Of a stretch of 64,000 bases of DNA, positions 35,027-44,805 are shown piece by piece. The notes below the pieces were generated by a model, which saw only the letters and a program-made list of their open reading frames with translations, was not told where the DNA came from and searched no databases. Origin of the DNA: Hemileia vastatrix. Lineage: Eukaryota > Basidiomycota > Pucciniomycetes > Pucciniales > Zaghouaniaceae. Numbering within the stretch: position 1 is the first letter of the stretch; the number at the start of each line of letters is the position of its first letter. Made by a program: the position numbers and the translations under genes. The stretch covers positions 25,073,817 to 25,137,816 of the forward strand of contig JASXTE010000011.1 of the NCBI GenBank assembly GCA_030280995.1. The letters run 5' to 3'.

Positions 35027-36080
35027 GACATATCTTCTTGAAAAGATGATATAAAAAAAAACTGAAAATCCAGTGGTTTTCATGTCTCAGAAGCCCCACC
35101 ATAAACAAGAGTTTAGGTTGCTTTTGGAAGGGAATAAGTGGAAAGAAAACTGTAAGCCTTTCCAGTCTAAGTGTAAATAGCAACTAGGGATCAGGATTGA
35201 CACTACCAAAAAATTGCAGGTGTTTCAGGTGCAAATTTCACCCATGTTGGGTCTTGAATACAATAAAATAGAGCACATAATTGTTTTTACATGAGGTGCA
35301 ACACTTAAACAAAAGTTACAAAACAATTGTTTTTTACTATTATGGTTAGGATAACTTATACTCAGTTATTAGGAAATATTTACATAGTTTTTTTTATAAA
35401 ACCTGTGGTGCAGCCAATGTGCCCAACTCTGGCTCACTTCAGAAGAAGCACTGACACTGCTACCATAGGTTATGGGATGTCCCTGATTTGATACTAGCCA
35501 TGTCTTAATCTTGTTTATTCTTGTAAATGTTTTATGTGCCCCAATTTAGTCCCTCATTAAGACTGCTTCCCAAAATGGTGTCAAATTAATTCTTGATGCA
35601 AGTATTATCTATGCAATTACATTCATTCTGCCCTGTTTAAATCCAAACCTACTCTCACTAGGGAGCTTATAAAACTAGAAATACCACCTCATCTTAAAAC
35701 TAAAGTCTATACAAATGATTGCCAAAGATTGTTTTGTGGTGCAAATATCTCAATAATGCAGAAAACGTCTCAGTTTTAATCAAGTGAAAAATGGGGGTTG
35801 CTATGAAGGATAGTTACAGAATTGCAACAAAGGAATCTTCAAAAGTGCAGAAAAGTTAGACTCTCTGCACACAGTTTTTTAGAGAAGTATGAATATATGA
35901 GCCACAGAAAATTAAAGCTAGAGTAAAGTGCATAATTGACTACAAGAAAAAATTATAGTATGTACTTGAGGAAATTATGGTTAGCACTAGAGACATAGTA
36001 TGGATTTAGGAAGCAGTGTCAAGTGAGGGAATAGGTTTAACACTTAAATAAACACTGTGGCAGTCTAAAGATTAGTATGG
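35027..36080. other. No recognisable gene
   Basis: Unassigned sequence between a MITE and the element B LTR. Short open frames only; probably transposon debris. Confidence 0.4.
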
Positions 36081-36866
36081 TGTAGACAGTTCTAAAGTAC
36101 TAAGCAGTAGACACAATGCGAGATGGGTTAGTTCTCCTCTTCAATTTCTAAAAAGAAGCGCCTGCCACTCTTAATTTTAAAGACAGCACAATAATGTGTA
36201 ACACTAATTTTTGATTAGAAAGTTTATAAGATGAGAGATGAGTTTTAGAGATCAGGAAAAACAAGTATTACTATCTGGATATTTCTATTCTTAATAAGCG
36301 CTAATATCCACAGCTACTCCCTCTTGAAGCGCTCTCTTTGAATATGCCTTATTATAGCAATAAAATAACTCTAATAATAGTTAATCCTACTAAATCTATA
36401 TATTCTCTCTATGTTGCGCTCTTTCGCTATGCTATATGAAATACACACACAGACACACGAATGATAAAAGACTCATAAAAAATCTCTAATTTACTATTCT
36501 ATATCTCTCTATATATTCTACTTACAAAAAAAGACTCCCTATCTTTATCAAATAGTCCTCCTTTTATATTTTTCCAGTACTCAAGACACAGTTCCCTAGT
36601 GGATCTCCAGCACTGGCTCTAGCGCCATATTAGTAAAACAATAACTAATCTATTAGTAAACTATGTACACTGCTTGTAACATCTACGGCACCTAAAACAT
36701 ACCCTATGATTACTAACGCTAGTATTTAGCTTGTTTCACTCATACTCCACATATGCGCTTTTGGCTATACCTTTGTTTTTGTTTCAGCGCTACTTTCAGG
36801 TTTGACCCATTCAAACGCTGATCCTAGTCGTCTTGAATCTTGGGTAGTTTTGTGATTGAGTCCCCA
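36081..36866 (-). repeat. Element B 3' LTR, 786 bp
   Basis: On plus it runs from tgtagacagttctaaagt to ctccc-less end gattgagtcccca, so on minus it starts TGGGGACTCAATC and ends CTGTCTACA (TG...CA). The R-U5 part 36081-36543 aligns base for base in length with 55602-56064 (463 bp each). U3 is 36544-36866. Confidence 0.85.
36561..36568 (-). promoter_or_regulatory. TATA box in element B LTR
   Basis: Minus strand TATAAAAG. It lies 25 bp upstream of the point (36543) where similarity to the right-hand LTR copy ends, the distance expected between a TATA box and transcript start. Confidence 0.65.
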
Positions 36867-36879
36867 CTCTCCTTTCTTT
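36867..36879 (-). promoter_or_regulatory. Polypurine tract of element B
   Basis: Minus strand AAAGAAAGGAGAG directly before the LTR start TGGGGACT, which fixes the LTR boundary at 36866. Confidence 0.75.
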
Positions 36880-37410
36880 AATACTAAGTTCATAGTCCTT
36901 AAAATTCACTTAACTAGTTAGCCTCCCTTATTACCTGTTTCAGTAGGTTACCCAACTAGCTGTGGTACAGTATACTATGCACTTGAGTCGTCCTTAAGCC
37001 ATAACTCTTTCCTTAATGCGTAACACATAATTATTGGAAAGTCCAAATCCATATTGTTTAGCGCTTTACCGTCCTAAATCAATAACACACAATTCCCCAT
37101 TGTGCGGCACATCTTGCTGCAAAATCTGAGCGCACAGACCCTTATTCCTTTTCCGCGCTTCCATTTCCTTTGTTCTCTGAAACACACAAATACATAGTAT
37201 ATTTTAGCACTTCCTACTGCGCTAACTTCCTTTGTTCTTCCTGGACTACGTGCGCTGATTGGTCTAAAATTATGCTACCTGCGAGGCGCGTACCACATCC
37301 TCTCTCTACTCGCAACTGTCCCCAGGAGACCATAAATACCTGCGTCTTGCAGCGTTTTCTTCCTCCATCTTCTATCTTCTTCTCTTATTTATCATCCTAT
37401 ATATCTTTCA

Positions 37411-38459
37411 ATGAATACTAGAAGAACCAATCCCAACACTGAAAATCCCTCCAACGTCATGGACACAATTTGACAGTTTGTGCGCACTCAGCCCCCTGCT
37501 GCTCCACCAACAATGCCCATAACTACACTGATGGGTGGGACAAGATGCACCTGCTGCATTCAAAATCGCATGACTCCTTGTCATTTCTCAAAAGCCCGCC
37601 CTGGCAATAATTTCTTCACTGTAAGTTATCTTCACTCTCCTTCCTTGTTGTTACTAACCTTTCATTTCTTTCCCCCCCTTTTCTCAGTCATGTGATTACT
37701 GCAAGAAACACAAAAAGAAGTGTAGTTATGATGGGCCGCCCACCGTTGCATGCCTGGACCCTAATGCTTCAACCACTAATATGATGAGTCAAATAAACAT
37801 CAAGCGCCCAGCGCCTGCTCCTGCTACCCCACCTGGCAACAAACGAGCCAAGGTTGGTTACCGCGAACCTACACCCAGTAGCGTCGCTTCTGTCACAAGA
37901 TCTCTATTTTCAGAGGAGAGTACCATAAGTCTTCCTTTTGTACTTCTTCCTTTCTTAATCCTAACATTCACTCTTTCCCCTTTTTTTTTTCTTTTAGAAT
38001 GTGCCAGGCACACCTTAAGCTGAAATGCCTCCGCCTCCTAATGTTCGTCTATTCCTTCCAGCCTTGGAAGAAGAGCCCGTCTGGGATACCAAACTTACTC
38101 CCAAGTGTACTCCTTGTACACCCACCCCTGACTGGACAACTATGCAGCCGGTCTTTGATACCATCATCCCGGACAAATGGCCCATCAAAGCTTCTCCAGA
38201 CATCAATGATGAAGAGCCTGCCATGGCTCAAAACTGGGAATTCACAGAGCGAATTGCCTGCGCTCCATACAATGCAACCATGCGTCGTATGAATAACATG
38301 TTAAATTCCGTCAAAGGATTCCTCGAGGTGGTCCCGGTTTATACTCGCGCTGAGTATGATAAACAAAAACAGCTAATAACCACCTTGCAACAAAACATGC
38401 AAGAGGCTGTTAACGACTGGGTTTTCTGCATTCTAATCTTTGATGACGCAGAATACTAA
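37411..38459 (+). pseudogene. Element B antisense gene 1: Zn2Cys6-like protein
   Basis: Three exons on the strand opposite to gag-pol: 37411-37620, 37688-37924, 37998-38459. Intron 1 is canonical (gtaagt, branch-like ttactaac, ctcag). Intron 2 keeps its branch site and ttttag but the donor reads ataagt. The protein starts MNTRRTNPNTENPSN. Cysteines at about 46, 49, 57, 72, 75, 82 give CX2CX7CX14CX2CX6C, split by intron 1, with the Lys-rich half CDYCKKHKKKC second. A Pro/Ala/Lys linker (KRPAPAPATPPGNKRAK) and a helical C-terminus (RAEYDKQKQLITTLQQNM) follow. Lesions: TGA at 37471, the donor change, and TAA at 38016; each is explained by one C-to-T or G-to-A change. Likely role: nuclear DNA-binding or nucleic-acid-binding protein; inferred from the cluster only. 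A TATA-like cataaatac is at about 37330. Confidence 0.75.
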
Positions 38460-38910
38460 AATCTTCCTTGTATATATTCCCTGTAAATTGTATATTACCT
38501 TGTAAAAAAAGTTGTAGTATTGTTTATTATTAATTTTTTTTTATTTTCCCTTAATTTTCCTGTGAGAATTCTACAACTGCGAGATGAGTTGCCTTCAAAA
38601 AATATCATCCTTTTTCTTTAAGCAGCGCACCCTTCTACTAAGTGCCTATGAAAGATGAAACAACAAAAACAACTTGAGATTGTTGCTACTTTCTATAGCA
38701 GCGAATAATTCCCCTGGGTTGTACATGCATGCGCTCTCTTGTAATCTTCAGATCTTTGCAATATATAACTTTCCCTTGACTGCGACAGATTTGCCTTTCC
38801 TAGGGTCCTTCATTATGATGAAAATCTTTTCACTATCTTCTTAGAAACCATCCAGCACTCAAGTCAGACATGGCACAACTGATGACTTCTATATAATGCC
38901 ATTGTTATCT

Positions 38911-38918
38911 TATAAATA
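38911..38918 (+). promoter_or_regulatory. TATA box of element B antisense gene 2
   Basis: tataaata, 46 bp before the ATG at 38957, in the 500-bp gap between the two antisense genes. Confidence 0.6.
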
Positions 38919-39013
38919 GCCCTTCTAATAACCTAAATCTTTTTCATCCAAATATCATGACTCAATATCATACGGTTCCCAAAGATCAAGGGTGCTTGTT
39001 TTGTAAGCGCCGC

Positions 39014-40113
39014 TGTGGTCTTCCAACATTGGAAGGGGCCTTTTTTGTGTGATTTGGCGCGGTTTGTGCATGTCTTAATTGACATCTGCTAAAGAATTGG
39101 GTATTTTTCTGGTTTTATTCCGTGGATATTGGGTCTGCGGGTATGTGGGTACTATCATTGGATAGCCCTGGTTTTTCTCTATATTTTATGTCTTGTAGAC
39201 ATTTTTCATATTCTGAGTTTTAAGGGGTCATTTCCTCATTTTTCATTTATAAAAGATTGCTGTTTAATTTTGTTTTTAGTGTTTTACAGGCTAACTTTAA
39301 GTCTTAGGGTTAAGTGCTTAGTACCATTGGATAGAGCTAATTTTTCTCTATATTTCATGTCTCAATGTTGTTATAGTGAAATTCCATGTTTTAAAGGTTT
39401 TAGTAGTTGTAGCTAATTTTTCTAAGTAGATTAGTGGTATTTATTGGTTTTCTGGCTTCAGGGAGGCCGGGCCGCTTCAGGTGGCATCTCCGACGTCTGA
39501 CGTCCGGCGGCCCGCCCGCCTCTGTTTTAGCAGGTTGGGGAGCGCTCCAGGAGGGTTTGTTATGCAATTTGGCAGGTACAGGCGCCAGATTGGTGGGTGC
39601 GCATGGGCTCTTAGTTAGTGGTCTGTGTGTACATAGTGAATAAGACAGTTTGGGGCAACCTTAATCATCATACAACCATCTGGAGGTGATATCATTGTTC
39701 CTCACTCAGTTTTCACTGTTTTCTGGCCACAATTGGCTGTGTTTGTTGCAAGTGAGTTCTTCATTTAACTTAACTTTGGCAACTGTTTTCTCTGTTATAG
39801 TCTTGCAAGCTATAGCAAGTATTATTGCTGTCTCTGGTGTGGATTTGCAGCCTACATCAAGTATCTTTGCTGTCTCTGGTGTGGACTTTGTTCTACATTT
39901 CAGTTCTTTGGTCTGGTAGTCTATCTGGTGACTACTTTCTTGGCTCATCAAGCAGTCAAGTGTGTTAAACAGGAGCTTTAGCAAAACAGGAACCAACTTA
40001 CTTTAGCAAGTAAATCTCACTCTATTTTTCTAAAGGGACAGGGGATTTTCTCTCTGGTTTTTCTCCAACTCCCTTGGTCAAGGCCTATAGCTAGTACTAT
40101 AGGATTGTCTACA
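39014..40113 (+). repeat. Element A 5' LTR, 1100 bp
   Basis: tgtggtcttccaacattg to ggattgtctaca. It contains a GC-rich hairpin segment (39461-39530) in otherwise AT-rich sequence, and a 44-bp-spaced direct repeat of ttgctgtctctggtgtgga (about 39825 and 39868). Confidence 0.95.
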
Positions 40114-40117
40114 TTTC

Positions 40118-40142
40118 TGGTGCCCAACGTGGGGATTCGAAC
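40118..40142 (+). promoter_or_regulatory. Primer binding site of element A
   Basis: tggtgcccaacgtggggatt then cgaac, 4 bp after the LTR. It begins with TGG and continues through a T-arm-like gattcgaac, so it is complementary to a tRNA 3' end; the tRNA identity was not determined. Confidence 0.8.
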
Positions 40143-40206
40143 TTGCTAGTTCTTTGGAATCTCTTTTTTCTTTGGTTGGCTCTTTTTGGTGTTTTGGTCT
40201 GGAGGA

Positions 40207-40632
40207 ATGGCTTCTGGTTCTGCTATTCCTGTGGTGACTGTCAGTGGGGGGGATGGTCCTCCTTCTGTGATGGTTAGGGAGTGTGTGAGAATTATAACTT
40301 GGGATGGTACCAAGTTTAATGCGGAGGGTGTCAAGTGGTTTCTAGAGAAGTATGAAACTGCTTCTGGAGTGGATGGTGCTTCCTACCTGGAAATGGTGAA
40401 GCAGTTTATCTTCTTCATTGGTGATAGGTCAGTGGAGAAGGAGATTGTGGCCATGTCTGGCTACAAGAAGAGGGATTGGAAATTGTTGTGTAGGGAAATG
40501 GTGGATAGATGGGGTGTCAGGTTCACTATGGTGGATCTGAACAAGGTTTTCAGTGAATGGCAATCTTATGGTGGTGTTGGTAACTTACATAGTTACAGGA
40601 AGTTTCTGCTACAGTGGCATGAAGAAGATTGA
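40207..40632 (+). CDS. Element A Gag (short form, 141 residues)
   Basis: The frame opens with MASGSAIPVVTVSGGDGPPS at the ATG at 40207, 65 bp after the primer binding site, and stops at TGA 40630. It has the gag core seen in element B: FNAEGVKWFLEKYETASGVD, EMVKQFIFFIGDRS and GYKKRDWKLLCREMVDRWG, parallel to the B readings FEGINTKNFLCRFEQAAEV and GHEERDWPALKEQMLKRW. The zinc knuckle and all pol domains are missing. It is intact as an open frame and could make a truncated capsid protein; whether it assembles is unknown. Confidence 0.75.
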   Translation: MASGSAIPVVTVSGGDGPPSVMVRECVRIITWDGTKFNAEGVKWFLEKYETASGVDGASYLEMVKQFIFFIGDRSVEKEIVAMSGYKKRDWKLLCREMVDRWGVRFTMVDLNKVFSEWQSYGGVGNLHSYRKFLLQWHEED

Positions 40633-42039
40633 ATCCGCAATGAGGATAAACTATGGAACGTTCTTTTTTTGTTTTGTAATTTTGTGGTGTTGCAGAGCAA
40701 CTTTTGTGTTGGAAACTTTTTGTTAGAAGGTACCCATGGGTGGGGCTTCTAGATTTGATCTTGGCAAGTGTAGGGGTGACTGATGGGCTGGCTGCTCTAT
40801 CAACAGTTACCCCAGATTTTCTGTTTCCAACCCTTTTTCTTAATTTGGTTGAACCCTAGTACTGGTTTCTTTTCACAGGTTTTAGTCCTCTATGACTTTA
40901 AACTAGAATTTCCTCTGGTTTTCATATGCTGGTCTCTTCACTCTTATTGGTTTTGGTTTTTTGTGTTGGATGTTTTGTTTTTGTTAGAAGGTACCCAGGG
41001 GGGGCTTCTAGATTTTATTTTGGCAAGTGTGGGGGTAACTGATGAGCTGGCTGCTCTGTAAAACAGTTACACCAGAATGTCTGTCTCAAGTCTTTTGTTT
41101 TTCCTAGTTGAATTCTAGTTCTGTTGTTTATTATTCAGGTTTCAAGTCCGCTATGACTTTAAACTGGTTTGGGACTGGCTTCTTTATCTTTGGTTCTTTC
41201 AGATTGGTGGTGGATCACTGGTGGTCTCCCATAATTTTTACTTATTGGAGGGAGCCCACCCAGTGATCATTTATATGGACCGGACTTTCCCTTATTGGAC
41301 CATTTATGGAGCTGGAATTTCTTTGATTTTGCAGTTATGTTTTTGCTAGATAGCAGTTTTAGATTATTTTCTTTTTTCTCTTTTTTTCTTTTAATTTTTT
41401 TATGGGGGTTGTTTAAAATTATAAAATCAAAAATATAGGGTGTTACCACATCAGGGTCACCTGAAAGTGGGCAAGCATTGGTGGGGAAAGGCTCATCAAT
41501 TGGCCAGGCAATGCTATTTTATTTTTATTTATTATTTATTTCATGTGTTTCTGTGTTTCATTATTTTTATTATCTTCTGAATTTCTAGATTTTTTGAATT
41601 TTGTTTTCTGTTAATCATTTAAAAGATTTAATTGTGTATCCACATCAAGGTGCACTTGGATGTGGGTAAGGTATCAGGGGATTAGCTCATCAATTGGCTG
41701 GGGGATACCATTTGTATTATTTTTTATATTTTATTTTATTTCATTTGTGTTATTTCATTTCATTTTATTTATTAATTTTTAATTTTAGTATATTAGTAGA
41801 TGTAAAAAAAAAAAAAAAATTCTGAAATTATTTTTATTAATTGTTTTATATTATTATTATGTTTCTAATCTTTTTGCAGGAGCTCATTGTCTGGATGATG
41901 AAGCTTCTGGAGGCTGGTCCGGTTTGTGATGATGTTTTTGTTTTTTGTTGGGATTGTGGGAAGCACTGTGTTCTTTGAAGTGCATCCTGCTGGAGAGATT
42001 ATAGGGATTGTAATGGTCAGGGATTGGATTAGAGGGAAG
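40633..42039. other. Element A noncoding centre with internal repeats
   Basis: No coding sense was recognised. It holds two copies of a ~190-bp block (from about 40720 and 40978; a third is at about 43849), a hairpin at 41213-41273, and a second pair of direct repeats (about 41443-41520 and 41640-41715) sharing ccacatca, gctcatcaattgg and cc(a/g)ggcaatgc or gggataccat. An A run is at 41807-41820. Confidence 0.6.
41213..41273. repeat. Hairpin in element A
   Basis: ggatcactggtggtctccc is followed by its near inverse gggagcccacccagtgatc, with a ~20-bp loop. Confidence 0.7.
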
Positions 42040-43435
42040 TTAAGAGGAGGAAGAAGAAGAGGCAGGAATGGAGTGCTGGAGGGTGTGCTTAATGATCCTA
42101 GACATTTTCCAGTGGTTGTCCAGTAGGCGCTTTCTCAGGGATTTTTCAAAGTCATTCAAAGGTCCATGGAGGGCAAAGGCTTTTAGCATGTTGGAACACA
42201 TGGTACTTAGGTGTTTCTTCATGTCTCCATAATCCAGGGTCAAAGAAGTTTCAAGAGTTTGGCCAACTCCAATAATAGATTCAGGAGGAGGGGTGCCAAC
42301 TAGACAAGAAGAATTGGATAAGTAATTATTTTTGTTGAAGAAAAGGAATAATTAATTTGGTACTTACAGATTGGAAGCTCATCAAATCTGTAAGCAGCTG
42401 GGATTTGGATCTCTGACAATTTTGTAATGGTCATAGTGGGTGGATCAACTAGGGAAAGATATGGATTTTCTTGGTCTTCCTCTGAAAAATCCTGAGAAGT
42501 TGAACTGGGATGCTGAGGTTCCTGGGGCCTAGCTGGAGCAGTGAGATTGTTGTTGTTGTTGTGGTTGTTATTTCTGTTGGATTCAGCTGGAGGAGGTGCT
42601 GGTGATGGAGTACCAGGGTTGTTAAAGGATGGAGCAGGAGAGGGGGATTTGGAAGCAGACTGCTCTCTTCTGGATGGAGAATTTGAAGAGATGGAACTGT
42701 CAGAAGAGTAGTTGGCTGACAGAGGAGAGGTGTTGTTTCTTTGTCTTAGTTGGGGACAAAGTTGTTGTTGTGGAGCAGTGTGTGGTGTTCTGGTTTCTTC
42801 TTGGGGTTCTCTGGTAGTTCTCTTATAAATCTGGTAACTTTTGGTGCTTTTGGACTTTGGAAGGGTGGATTGCATTGCTCTGGGAGCAGTAGGAGGTAGT
42901 TGGGTTGAGTTGTTGTTGTTGTCTGGATGAATTTGGCTATTTTCTGGCCGTTTTTGGAGGTTTTGGCCCTGATTTTCACTGTTTGGTGAGGTGGGTGGGC
43001 CGCCTGGATGCAGTCTAGAAGCCTGGGAGTTGATTTTGAAGCTTTTGGAGCTAATTTGGCAGAGATAAAAGCAGTTTCTTGTGAGGCTAAGGCTGGTCTT
43101 TTGAAAAGAGTGCGGGAAGCTGAGCTTCTGGATCTTCTGGAAGGAGCAGAAGATAGAGAGGAAGAGGAAGGACCAAGCTCTGGGGATCTGGTAGGAGATC
43201 TGGAGATGTATTTGTGAGAAGGAGAAGGCGGAGGAATAGGGTAGTTGGTGTCTCTGTCACATCTTTTCTTTTTGGAATAGCAAGAGTCACAAGCCCTGTT
43301 GTAGAATTTGGATTCAGGATTTGGAAGAGTGAATGTGCAAGGTCTGCACATGTGGATGCACTGTTTGCAGGCATAGTACTTGGGAGCAGTGAATCAAGGG
43401 AGAGTAGAAGGGTTAACATCAGGAGATCCAGCCAT
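42040..43435 (-). pseudogene. Element A antisense gene b: Zn2Cys6-like protein
   Basis: Two exons: 43435-42368 and 42299-42040, with a canonical 68-bp intron (gtaagtacc to tgtctag). Start MAGSPDVNPSTLP, then TGA (codon 14, 43396-43394), then FTAPKYYACKQC. Cysteines 23, 26, 33, 49, 52, 59 form CX2CX6CX15CX2CX6C; the second half CDSCYSKKKRC is lysine-rich. A basic stretch (KTSKNGQKIAKF), a frame change in 42746-42875, and a long Ser/Pro/Asn/Gln-rich linker follow. Exon 2 gives the helical C-terminus YGDMKKHLSTMCSNMLKAF and FEKSLRKRLLDNHWKMSRII, ending in a Ser run. Two lesions only (TGA and one frame change). The intron sits just before the C-terminal domain, as in B gene 2. Likely nuclear; function inferred from the cluster. 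Confidence 0.78.
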
Positions 43436-43585
43436 GATCTGTGGTGAGAAAAGATGATATAAAAGGGATAGGATGAGATTTTTTGTCCGTGATGGGTAGA
43501 TGATGAAGTGAAGGGGAAAGCTCAGCAGGTTGGCTGTAGAGGTGTGCTGCATGAAATTGGCTGCGTCCATTTTATACAAAATTCC

Positions 43586-44060
43586 GGCAGTCCATCAAGA
43601 CTCTAAACTGAAAAAGCTATGGTATCAAGTCAGTCCATCAAGACTTTAAACTGAAATCTGGTTTCTGTTAGTCCTCCAAGACTTTAAACTGGCTGGTTTC
43701 AATATTTTATCAAGATTAGTCCGTCAAGACTTTAAACTGAACACTGTGTTAGTCCCCCAAGATTTTAAACTGAGGGTTGTAAGTCCCCCAAGACTATAAA
43801 CTGAGGAAAAGGTTTTTGTTGTTGGAGTTGGTTTTGAAATATTGGTGGAGGGTATCCACAGGGGGAGCATTCGAATTTAGCAAAGGCAAGTTTGGGGGTA
43901 ATTGATGGGCTGGCAGCTCTATTCACAATTACCCCAGAATGTTAGTTTTTTCTCTGTGTCTTAATGTGGTTGATCTCTGGTTCTGGGTTTATGATTTAGG
44001 TTTTTGAGTCCCCCAAGACTATAAAATGAGGATGGTCCCCCAAGACTTAAAACTGATGGT
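43586..44060. repeat. Eight copies of a ~23-bp motif (plus two near 40888 and 41145)
   Basis: The motif AGTCCNNCAAGACTTTAAAC, mostly followed by TGA, occurs at about 43588, 43632, 43670, 43717, 43750, 43779, 44007 and 44035; looser versions are at 40888 and 41145. Spacing is irregular (28-228 bp). It sits between the two antisense genes, upstream of gene b, and downstream of each ~190-bp block. Confidence 0.8.
43849..44000. repeat. Third copy of the element A ~190-bp block
   Basis: ggcaagtttgggggtaa, ttgatgggctggcagctcta and caattaccccagaatg match blocks at 40720-40910 and 40978-41180. Each is followed by a copy of the 23-bp motif. Confidence 0.75.
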
Positions 44061-44116
44061 TGTTTGTGGTTACATCCTATAGAGGGTGTGGTCAATTTTT
44101 CTTTTCTGAATCAAAC

Positions 44117-44757
44117 TCAAGTACTAGTGGAATTACAGAGGGAATCAAGAGATGAAATGAAGTGTTCAGAATTAGCCTTGAACTGGTGAATGAGGTGTCT
44201 TCTGTTCTCAATGTCCTGTGGATCTCTAGCAGGAGTGGATTGGAAGTAGTGAAGCAGAAGTTGTTTCTGTTGAGATGTGTGTTGTTGGAACTTGGCCTTG
44301 ATAGTGGGCAAGTGCATTGGTGTTGGTGGTGCAATGGATCCTACATTGTTATCATCACTATCAGAAGAGGAAGGAACTGAGAAGTTATCAGTTTTAAAGT
44401 TGAAGGAAGAAATGAATGTTCTTTAACATCAGATGGACCAGGGATAGGGGAACTAGTTGTTTTATGGGTTGTGGCACTCTTCTGGGAAGGGTGGAGCTCT
44501 TTGATTAATCTGGGTATCAGGATGGATGGCCTAGCTCTTTTGGTGCTGGCAGAAGAAGGATCAGGTTGCAGTGGAGGTGAATATGTTGTGGAAGAATGTG
44601 GACCAGGTCTGTGGCAGGTCTTCTTTCTGGATTGGCAGACATCACAGGACGTTCTGTATGGATGAACAGGTGGTGTCATGGCGCAGATTAAATTATTGTC
44701 GATGCAGTATTGGCAGGGGCCCATTTCAGAGGCAGATTTGGGAAGAAGGTTAAACAT
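44117..44757 (-). pseudogene. Element A antisense gene a: Zn2Cys6-like protein
   Basis: Starts MFNLLPKSASEMGPCQYC only 49 bp from the 3' LTR. Cysteines 15, 18, 25, 38, 41, 48 form CX2CX6CX12CX2CX6C, within the spacing of fungal Zn(II)2Cys6 clusters; the lysine/arginine-rich half CDVCQSRKKTC is second. The Ser/Pro/Thr-rich middle contains STKRARPSILIPRLIKEL. Near 44420 the frame must change; a 51-bp gttaaa...ttctcag there may be a decayed intron at the position seen in the sister genes. The C-terminus reads PTIKAKFQQHTSQQKQLLLH and IENRRHLIHQFKANSEHFI, ending at 44117. The first half resembles CxxCxxNxLxC of the canonical second half. The promoter must lie within the LTR, but no TATA box is obvious. 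Confidence 0.78.
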
Positions 44758-44795
44758 GGTGGTTGGATGAAGAAAGAATGTGGAAATTCTCAATT

Positions 44796-44805
44796 GGAGG
44801 GAGGA
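44796..44805 (+). promoter_or_regulatory. Polypurine tract of element A
   Basis: ggagggagga directly before the 3' LTR start tgtgg. Confidence 0.8.

Noticed and set aside
43586..44060. CRISPR-like array
   Set aside because: The repeats are irregularly spaced, imperfect and in a fungal retrotransposon; no spacers of uniform length and no cas genes.
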